Source of the DNA: Candidatus Latescibacterota bacterium
GTDB lineage: Bacteria > Latescibacterota > UBA2968
Direction of reading: 5' to 3'
Length of the DNA stretch: 43,588 nucleotides
NCBI GenBank assembly: GCA_022824945.1
Contig: JAJDYX010000048.1
Span: 1 to 43,588, forward strand
In this document: positions 34,454 to 40,895 of the stretch, in pieces
Numbering within the stretch: the first letter of the stretch is position 1
How the letters are laid out: every line of letters starts with the position of its first letter
Translations under genes and position numbers: made by a program
The notes under the pieces: generated by a model
Seen by the model: the letters and a program-made list of their open reading frames with translations, nothing else
Database searches by the model: none
Told to the model about the DNA's origin: nothing

Positions 34454-36007
34454 ATGAGCGACACGCCAGATTACACATCACTCGTACCGCACTACACATA
34501 TCCAGACACACTTGAAGAACAGCGCGAAGCCCTCGCCACAAATCCGCTATTGCAACGAATGAACGAAGCGCGAAAAAAGTATGAAAGCGATCCGCACAGA
34601 CCCATCTATCACTACGTAAACCCAGAACACACGCTCAACGATCCCAATGGCCTCTGCTTCTGGCAGGGACGATGGCATCTGTTTTACCAGGCATATCCCC
34701 CCGAAGATCCCCGCCAGCACTGGGGACACGCCATCAGCGACGACTTGATCCACTGGGAAGACTTGCCCTATGCGATATATCCCAACCCCGAGCGCTGCTG
34801 TTTTTCCGGCTCAACACTCGTAGAAGACGACCGCGTCATCGCCATGTATCACGGCACCATGGTAGGCAACATGGTCGCCGTATCCAGCGACCCCCTGCTA
34901 TTGAACTGGGAAAAAGTAACCGGACAAGCCGTAATCCCCATGCAAAATCCCGATGGCTCCACACCGCCCTATCGGGTATTTGATCCGTGCATCTGGAAAA
35001 AAGGCGATTTTTACTACTCCTTATCAGGCGGCACCCTGCCCGGACCGGGCGGCAAACGCACCCGCGCGAACTTCTTGCTCCGCTCACCCGACCTGGCGAA
35101 CTGGACGTATTTGCATCCATTTGTCGAAGACGACCTCTTCACACTCGTTGGCGACGATGGCGCATGCCCCTATTTCTGGCCCATTGGCGACCGTCATATC
35201 CTGCTATTCTACAGCCACATGAGCGGGGGACAATATCTCCTGGGCGACTACGACAAAGAACGCGACAAATTTGTGGTGACAGCGCATGACAAATGCAATT
35301 TTGGACCTTATGGTCCCTGTGGCGTACACGCCCCTTCGGCAACCCCGGATGGCAATGGCAATATCATCGTCATTTTCAACATGAACCCTGGCAAGCCGAC
35401 AGAGAACTGGAACCAGATCATGACCTTGCCTCGCAAAATGACGCTCATCGGCGAAGAAGATATACGCATAGAACCAGCGGGCGACATAGAATCCCTGCGC
35501 CGCGACCACCAGCACGTAGATCGCATGACACTCGCGGCCAATAGCGAGATCGTCCTCGACAATATTCAGGGCAATGCAATGGAGATCGTCGCTGAAATCG
35601 ATCCCAAAAACGCGCCCATGGTCGAAATGGACGTCTTGCGGTCGCCGAACAAAGAAGAAGTCACGCGCATCATGTTCTTCAAAGACCGCGGATTCAGAAA
35701 TCGAGAACGCAACACACAGAAGAGCCTGATCACAATCGACTCATCGTGTTCCTCAATCCTACCCGACGTGCGCACCCGCGCGCCAGAAACCGGTTCGGTC
35801 TATATCGCGCCAGATGAAACTTTAAAATTGCGCGTATTCGTCGATAAAAGCGTCGTAGAAGTATTCGTAAACGGCAAACAATGCGTGGCACTGCGCGTCT
35901 ATCCCGGGCGCGAAGACAGCACTGGCGTCTCCCTCCGGTCACAGGGACAGGACAGCGAACTCCTGTCTCTCGACGCCTATCAGATGGAAAATATCTACAC
36001 ATCCTGA
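34454..36007 (+). CDS. GH32 family-like protein (beta-fructosidase fold) with altered catalytic motifs
   Basis: The 517 residues have the GH32 opening HTLNDPNGLCFWQGRWHLFYQ with nucleophile Asp63, followed by HWGHAISDDLIHWEDLP and FSGSTL (117-122). A five-bladed propeller followed by a C-terminal beta-sandwich (from about 350; FVDKSVVEVFVNG) is the standard build. Two landmarks are changed: the RDP motif reads VFDP (Phe176-Asp177), and the EC motif that normally supplies the acid/base Glu reads GACPYF (Ala237-Cys238), with Asp234-Asp235 nearby. It may act on a substrate other than fructans or use another acid. It lacks a signal peptide. GAAAGGA precedes the ATG. A strong bidirectional terminator follows. 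Confidence 0.87.
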   Translation: MSDTPDYTSLVPHYTYPDTLEEQREALATNPLLQRMNEARKKYESDPHRPIYHYVNPEHTLNDPNGLCFWQGRWHLFYQAYPPEDPRQHWGHAISDDLIHWEDLPYAIYPNPERCCFSGSTLVEDDRVIAMYHGTMVGNMVAVSSDPLLLNWEKVTGQAVIPMQNPDGSTPPYRVFDPCIWKKGDFYYSLSGGTLPGPGGKRTRANFLLRSPDLANWTYLHPFVEDDLFTLVGDDGACPYFWPIGDRHILLFYSHMSGGQYLLGDYDKERDKFVVTAHDKCNFGPYGPCGVHAPSATPDGNGNIIVIFNMNPGKPTENWNQIMTLPRKMTLIGEEDIRIEPAGDIESLRRDHQHVDRMTLAANSEIVLDNIQGNAMEIVAEIDPKNAPMVEMDVLRSPNKEEVTRIMFFKDRGFRNRERNTQKSLITIDSSCSSILPDVRTRAPETGSVYIAPDETLKLRVFVDKSVVEVFVNGKQCVALRVYPGREDSTGVSLRSQGQDSELLSLDAYQMENIYTS

Positions 36008-36018
36008 CAGACACCCAC

Positions 36019-36057
36019 AAAAAAGCCCCCGATGCCATAACCGCACCGGGGGTTTTT
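36019..36057. terminator. Bidirectional intrinsic terminator
   Basis: CCCCCG (36026-36031) pairs with CGGGGG (36047-36052). The stem is extended by a G-U pair and A-T pairs, with A-run and T-run flanks on the two strands. It lies between the converging genes ending at 36007 (+) and 36074 (-) and can serve both. Confidence 0.85.
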
Positions 36058-36073
36058 CGCTATTGCACAATCC

Positions 36074-37243
36074 TCACGACAAAGTTTGGAAACGCTCCCA
36101 CGCCTCGCCAGCCGCTGCAGCTTGCCGCTCCAGCTCACCGCGCCAACCGACCACCTCGCCAGCTTTGATGCGCTTAATGTCAAATCCCGGATACCGATCC
36201 TCGAGCGTATCCCCGAGCTTCGTTCTCTCGGCCCAGCGATCCCACGCCGTCTTCATCCACTCGTGTGGCAGTGCTTCTCGCACAGCCGGATCGAGTTGCC
36301 ACGCATGCCGCACATCGCTCACAGAAGGCTCCTCATCAGATGGTCCCGACCACCTCGACCAACCGATTGACAACGTATTGCGCTCGCGCTCGGGAACCGT
36401 GTGCCCCGTATGAATCGTCGTCCCATTGCGGATAAGCGCTTCCCCGGCCTTGAGCCGAATCGCCACCTGACCCGGCAATGGATCCTCGCCATTCCAACTC
36501 GGCGTATGCGGCACCCCTTGTTCCTTCACCGCCTTCGGCAAAAGCACATCGTGCTCAAACGGCGTACGCCACCGATTGTGACTCCCCGGTATGAGTTCGT
36601 GGCACTCATCATCCGCCAAAGCCAAAAACATACTCACGCCATTCCGCTCCTTCAAAGACTTCGCATTATTTGCGCGGATCTCTTCCCATCGCTTTTTCTC
36701 AACCTCCTCGGAATACGCCTCTGGATCACTACCCCGCTCATCCCGCTGTGCAAAATAGCGCTCTCCCGTACCCCACCACGTCACATCCCTGTGCCAGCTA
36801 AGCTTATTCTCTTTCTGCCGCGGATTGCACCACAACAGCAAACCACCCAGCACCATATCTTCTGGCTCCAGCCCCCCGTTACACCACGAATGAACAAAAC
36901 TCAGAAAATCTGGCGAACCGTGGAACTCGGCAAAACACGGCTCCCCAAAAGCCGGATGGATAAGCCCCCGAATCGCCCACGGCTCATCATTGCCCGTGCG
37001 GTGTACATAACCCTTTGAGCAATCGATCTTGCTATACTCATTCTCTGGCGCGCACGCCTCAGTAACGCGGCGCCCCGCCTCGCGGAGAACCGGAATCCAG
37101 GGATTATCGACAAAATCGTTAATAATCACAAAACCGTGCTCCTCCAGATGCGCCAATCGCTCTGGCGTAGCCCCGGGAGCCGAAAGCTCCGATTTAAAAT
37201 CGGCAAAAGCCGTAGCGCGATAAACTGATTGAGAACTGGACAT
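36074..37243 (-). CDS. Phytanoyl-CoA dioxygenase (PhyH) family protein, long form
   Basis: The 389 residues have a canonical site: His151 and Asp153 in LSWHRDVTWW, distal His278 in TTIHTGHTVP, and an Arg shortly after (RERNTLSIGW). It is longer than its relatives mainly through a charged insertion (about 165-200, ERYFAQRDERGSDPEAYSEE) between the HxD and the LALADDECHELIPGSH block. The start is the ATG at 37243: AAGGA lies 6 bases before it, and upstream in-frame codons give an implausible N-terminus. It diverges from the PhyH gene at 37448 across about 200 bases, so the two may share control. It is not closely similar to the PhyH genes of the C-rich cluster. The substrate is unknown. Confidence 0.9.
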   Translation of the reverse strand: MSSSQSVYRATAFADFKSELSAPGATPERLAHLEEHGFVIINDFVDNPWIPVLREAGRRVTEACAPENEYSKIDCSKGYVHRTGNDEPWAIRGLIHPAFGEPCFAEFHGSPDFLSFVHSWCNGGLEPEDMVLGGLLLWCNPRQKENKLSWHRDVTWWGTGERYFAQRDERGSDPEAYSEEVEKKRWEEIRANNAKSLKERNGVSMFLALADDECHELIPGSHNRWRTPFEHDVLLPKAVKEQGVPHTPSWNGEDPLPGQVAIRLKAGEALIRNGTTIHTGHTVPERERNTLSIGWSRWSGPSDEEPSVSDVRHAWQLDPAVREALPHEWMKTAWDRWAERTKLGDTLEDRYPGFDIKRIKAGEVVGWRGELERQAAAAGEAWERFQTLS

Positions 37244-37447
37244 CTTCATTCCTTTCGCCCCGTGCCAACTGGGGACAATCTTTAAGGTGATAAATCTGCT
37301 TTCCCCACTCCCCGTAAAATCATGGCATGAAACGAAAAAATTATCAAGCGTTTTGCTATTCGCAAGAAAGTAAAAATGTTGCTTTTTTAAAAAACTGGTA
37401 TAACTTTGGGCGAGGTAAAATTGAAACGCGAACACGAGGAGACCGCA

Positions 37448-38227
37448 ATGGAACTAACCGAAAGCCAAAAGCGCTTCTTTTACGAAGAAGGCTATCTCAA
37501 AGTCTCAGGTGCCGTACCCCGCGTAATGGTAGATGCCGCGCGGCAGGCGATCAATGCCGAAATAGGCAAAGGAAATACCAACCCATTTCCCGAAATTAAT
37601 GCTACACCAGTCATTACGGACCTGTTCAACGAAACCCCCGCCTTCTCACTCCTCGAATCCGCATTGGGAGAAGGCAATTTACAGCGTAGCCAGACAGGAA
37701 GTATCAAGCTCAATTTTCCGCGACCGCCGGGCAGTCTTCCAAAAGATACCTTGACGGAAAAAATTGGATGGGGCAGAAGTGGCGGACATCTGGACGGCAT
37801 TAAAGCCGTAGGTGATCGGCTGCGCGGATTGCGCGAAGACGGAACTTATAACCGGAATTTTACATCTTTTGCCGTCGTATATCTCGACGATGTCCCCGTT
37901 CCCAATGGCGGCAACTTTACTGTATGGCCCAAATCGCATCACTTCTTTGAAAACTACTTCAAAGAACACGGACATCAGATCCTGGATGACCACATGCCCC
38001 ATGTCGAACTACCCGAAGGTCCGGTATTTGTAACTGGGGAAGCGGGAGACGTGGTCTTTGCCCATCACGCCATGGTACATACCGGCTGCCCCAACACCTC
38101 ACCAGACATTCGATACGCCGTGATCTTCAGGACCAAACACACACAAATCGACGAAATTGGAGTAGATGCATTCACAGATATATGGCGCGAATGGGATGGC
38201 GTTCGCGAGACTGTCGGCGCAGTATAA
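37448..38227 (+). CDS. Phytanoyl-CoA dioxygenase (PhyH) family protein with canonical iron site
   Basis: The 259 residues show His114 and Asp116 in SGGHLDGIKA, distal His211 in AMVHTGCPN and Arg222 (DIRYAVIFRTKH) for 2-oxoglutarate. VVYLDDVPVPNGGNFTVWPKSHH is the family block, with KSHH in place of GSHK. The GGHLDG arrangement resembles a branch of PhyH proteins distinct from the others here. GAGGAGACC precedes the ATG at 37448; an in-frame ATG at 37406 is less likely. It is followed after 26 bases by the dienelactone hydrolase-like gene. The two may form an operon with the thiamine-diphosphate enzyme, in which case the dioxygenase could prepare a substrate for hydrolysis and cleavage. Confidence 0.9.
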   Translation: MELTESQKRFFYEEGYLKVSGAVPRVMVDAARQAINAEIGKGNTNPFPEINATPVITDLFNETPAFSLLESALGEGNLQRSQTGSIKLNFPRPPGSLPKDTLTEKIGWGRSGGHLDGIKAVGDRLRGLREDGTYNRNFTSFAVVYLDDVPVPNGGNFTVWPKSHHFFENYFKEHGHQILDDHMPHVELPEGPVFVTGEAGDVVFAHHAMVHTGCPNTSPDIRYAVIFRTKHTQIDEIGVDAFTDIWREWDGVRETVGAV

Positions 38228-38253
38228 ACCAAATCACAGAAAGGAACTCCATT

Positions 38254-39150
38254 ATGAAACGCCAACAAGCAACTGACTTTGATCAAGAACTCCTCAACCT
38301 CTACGATGAGTATGTCCACGGACAAACAGACCGGCGAGGCTTCTTAAACCGCGCAGCAAAATTCGCAGTCGGCGGCGTAACCGCTGCCGCTCTGTTAGAC
38401 AGCCTGAAACCCAATTACGCGCTTGCGCAGCAAATCGCCACAGACGACGAACGCATCACCGCCGAATACATAGAATACCCATCCCCAGAAGGACACGAAA
38501 AAACGCGCGGATACCTCGTCGCCCCCGCACAGGCAGAAGGCAAAGTACCCGGCGTCGTTGTCATCCACGAAAATCGCGGATTAAATCCCTACGTAGAAGA
38601 CGTTGCCCGGCGCGCGGCAACAGCCGGTTTCTTGGCATTAGCCCCCGACGCGCTCGCGCCCCTGGGCGGATATCCCGGCACAGATGACGAAGGGCGGCTC
38701 ATGCAGCGCGAGATAGACCGCAATAAAATGACAGAAGACTTTATCGCCTCTGCGCGTTATTTACACACACACGAAAAATGCACCGGAAAAGTCGGCGTCG
38801 TGGGCTTCTGCTTTGGCGGCGGCATGTCGAACACCCTTGCCGTCCGCATCCCCGACATCATCTCTGCCGCAGTCCCCTTTTACGGCCGCCAACCCGCTGT
38901 CGAAGACGTGCCAAAAATAAAAGGCGCCTTGCTCATCCACTATGCCGAACTGGACAGACGTATCAACCAGGGCTGGCCCGCTTATGAAGCCGCGCTCAAA
39001 GAAGCAGGTGTGAATTACACGGCTCATATATACGAAAACGCCAACCACGGATTTCACAATGACACAACGCCGCGTTATGACGAAGCCGCAGCAAAATTGG
39101 CATGGCAACGCACGATTGACTTTTTTAATGAGACGTTGAAGGAAGAATAG
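38254..39150 (+). CDS. Dienelactone hydrolase family protein with Tat signal
   Basis: The 298 residues start with a cytoplasmic-looking 25-residue head, then a twin-arginine motif DRRGFLNRAAKF (Arg27-Arg28) and a hydrophobic stretch ending at ALAQQ near residue 60. The mature part is an alpha/beta hydrolase with the dienelactone hydrolase triad Cys186 (GFCFGGG), Asp234 and His265 (ENANHGFHN), plus the HENRGL segment. It is likely folded in the cytoplasm and exported by Tat, unlike every other enzyme of the window. The reaction is hydrolysis of an ester or lactone; the substrate is unknown. The start at ATG 38254 has AAAGGAA before it; an in-frame ATG at 38182 would sit inside the preceding gene. 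Confidence 0.92.
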   Translation: MKRQQATDFDQELLNLYDEYVHGQTDRRGFLNRAAKFAVGGVTAAALLDSLKPNYALAQQIATDDERITAEYIEYPSPEGHEKTRGYLVAPAQAEGKVPGVVVIHENRGLNPYVEDVARRAATAGFLALAPDALAPLGGYPGTDDEGRLMQREIDRNKMTEDFIASARYLHTHEKCTGKVGVVGFCFGGGMSNTLAVRIPDIISAAVPFYGRQPAVEDVPKIKGALLIHYAELDRRINQGWPAYEAALKEAGVNYTAHIYENANHGFHNDTTPRYDEAAAKLAWQRTIDFFNETLKEE

Positions 39151-39170
39151 CTTTTCACCAAGGAAACTGC

Positions 39171-40802
39171 ATGAACGGCATTGAATACATCGCTCGCATT
39201 TTAAAACAAGAAGGCGTCGAGTGGATCTCCTGTTATCCCAGCAATCCTCTAATTGAAGCCGCAGCCCAGGAAAGCATTCGCCCAATCGCATTCCGCCACG
39301 AACGCGGAGCAGTCATGGCCGCAGACGGCTTTAGCCGCACCAGCAACCGACAGCGATTTGGCGTCGTGGCAATACAGGCACAAGCCGGTGCAGAAAACGC
39401 AATGGGTGGCATTGCCCAGGCTTATGCCGACAACATCCCAATTCTGGTCCTCCCAGGCGGCGTAAGACTCAATCAAATCGCAGTCCGTCCCAATTTCTCC
39501 GCAACCCACACCTATCGCGGATGGGTCAAACGCGTTGAAGCGATCTATCGACCAGAAGATGTCGGCACCGTAATGCGCCGCGCATTCCACGCACTTCGCA
39601 ATGGCACTTCTGGTCCAGTCGTAGTCGAAATGACCTCCGACGTCTGCGCAGAAGAAATACCTGCCGACGCGCAAAATTATCACTCGCCAAAACGCGCGCA
39701 ACAGGTACCCTCACCCGGAGACATCAAAGATGCCACCACAGCACTGCTCTCCGCAAAAAACCCCGTAATCTGGGCGGGACACGGGGTCGTATTTGCCGGT
39801 GCGACAGATGAACTAAAAGAACTCGTCGATCTAACCGGCATACCCGTATTCTGCACCATGCCCGGCAAATCGGCCTTTGACGAACGCCATCCACTCGCCC
39901 TCGGCGCTGGCAGCGGCGCAACCACGGGACCCGTACACCACTGGCTCAAAAACTGCGACGTACTGCTCGCACTCGGATCCAGTTTAACCCGCACCCCTTA
40001 TGCCCAATCCGTCCCCCCCGCCAAAGTACTCATCCAGAACACCGATAATCCAGACGACATCAACAAAGACGAAGCCGTAGATATCGGATTGATCGGCGAC
40101 GTCAAACTCACCCTGCAAGCGATCATTGACCAGGTAAAAGCTCAAATTGACGAACCAAAAAATTCTGATCGCGTCGCCGCTGAGATCGCACATGCCAAAA
40201 AAGAATGGCTCGACACCTGGACACCCCTGCTGACCTCAAATGAAGAACCCCTCAACCCCTATCGCGTCATCAACGAAATCAACAACACACTCGACCGCGA
40301 AAACAGCATTGTCACACACGATGCCGGCGCGCCCCGCGACTCAATCGTGCCATTTTATACCGCAACCACACCCCACAGTTACATCGGCTGGGGCAAAACA
40401 ACCCACCTGGGCTTTGGCATCCCCCTGATGATCGGCGCCAAACTCGCCCATCCCGACAAATTCTGCCTCAACATGATGGGAGATGGTGCCTTCGGCATGT
40501 CCGGTCTGGACATTGAAACATCTGCTCGCGCAGGCATTCCCATTACAACCGTGATTCTGAACAACGGGGGCATGGCGACATACCCCGGCGGATTCCCCGT
40601 AGCGCGCGAACGCTATGGCGTCTCCAATATGCAGGGCAACTACGCCCAAATTGCCGAAGGCATGGGCGCTGTGGGCATTACCGTGAAAAAAGTGGGCGAA
40701 ATGCGCCCCGCACTACAAGAAGCACAACGACTAAACGCCGATGGCAAAACCGTGTTAATCGATGTGCATACCAGCATGGAGAGCAAACAATCGCGGTTTT
40801 GA
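39171..40802 (+). CDS. Thiamine-diphosphate-dependent enzyme (acetolactate synthase-like)
   Basis: The 543 residues have the three-domain build of the acetolactate synthase/pyruvate oxidase family. Glu44 in FRHERGAVMAADG activates the cofactor, the central domain follows (190-320), and the diphosphate-binding motif MGDGAFGMSGLDIETSARAG lies near residue 437 with VILNNGG after it. The gene begins 20 bases after the dienelactone hydrolase-like gene, with AAGGAAACTGC before the ATG. The substrate is likely a 2-keto acid or an acyloin-forming aldehyde, but no diagnostic residue tells which. It is the last gene before a strong terminator. An ordinary biosynthetic acetolactate synthase is less likely because no small subunit or ilv gene is nearby. 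Confidence 0.9.
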   Translation: MNGIEYIARILKQEGVEWISCYPSNPLIEAAAQESIRPIAFRHERGAVMAADGFSRTSNRQRFGVVAIQAQAGAENAMGGIAQAYADNIPILVLPGGVRLNQIAVRPNFSATHTYRGWVKRVEAIYRPEDVGTVMRRAFHALRNGTSGPVVVEMTSDVCAEEIPADAQNYHSPKRAQQVPSPGDIKDATTALLSAKNPVIWAGHGVVFAGATDELKELVDLTGIPVFCTMPGKSAFDERHPLALGAGSGATTGPVHHWLKNCDVLLALGSSLTRTPYAQSVPPAKVLIQNTDNPDDINKDEAVDIGLIGDVKLTLQAIIDQVKAQIDEPKNSDRVAAEIAHAKKEWLDTWTPLLTSNEEPLNPYRVINEINNTLDRENSIVTHDAGAPRDSIVPFYTATTPHSYIGWGKTTHLGFGIPLMIGAKLAHPDKFCLNMMGDGAFGMSGLDIETSARAGIPITTVILNNGGMATYPGGFPVARERYGVSNMQGNYAQIAEGMGAVGITVKKVGEMRPALQEAQRLNADGKTVLIDVHTSMESKQSRF

Positions 40803-40826
40803 TCCCTGTCGAAAACACCAGAAGAA

Positions 40827-40867
40827 TAAATAAAAAACCACGCCCAGAGGACGTGGTTTTTTATTTA
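40827..40867. terminator. Bidirectional intrinsic terminator, 16-bp stem
   Basis: TAAATAAAAAACCACG (40827-40842) is exactly complementary to 40852-40867, with a 9-base loop, giving an A-run and a T-run on the two sides. It separates the converging genes ending at 40802 (+) and 40896 (-). Confidence 0.9.
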
Positions 40868-40895
40868 GTAGAAGATGGCGTGAACTTACTCCATC

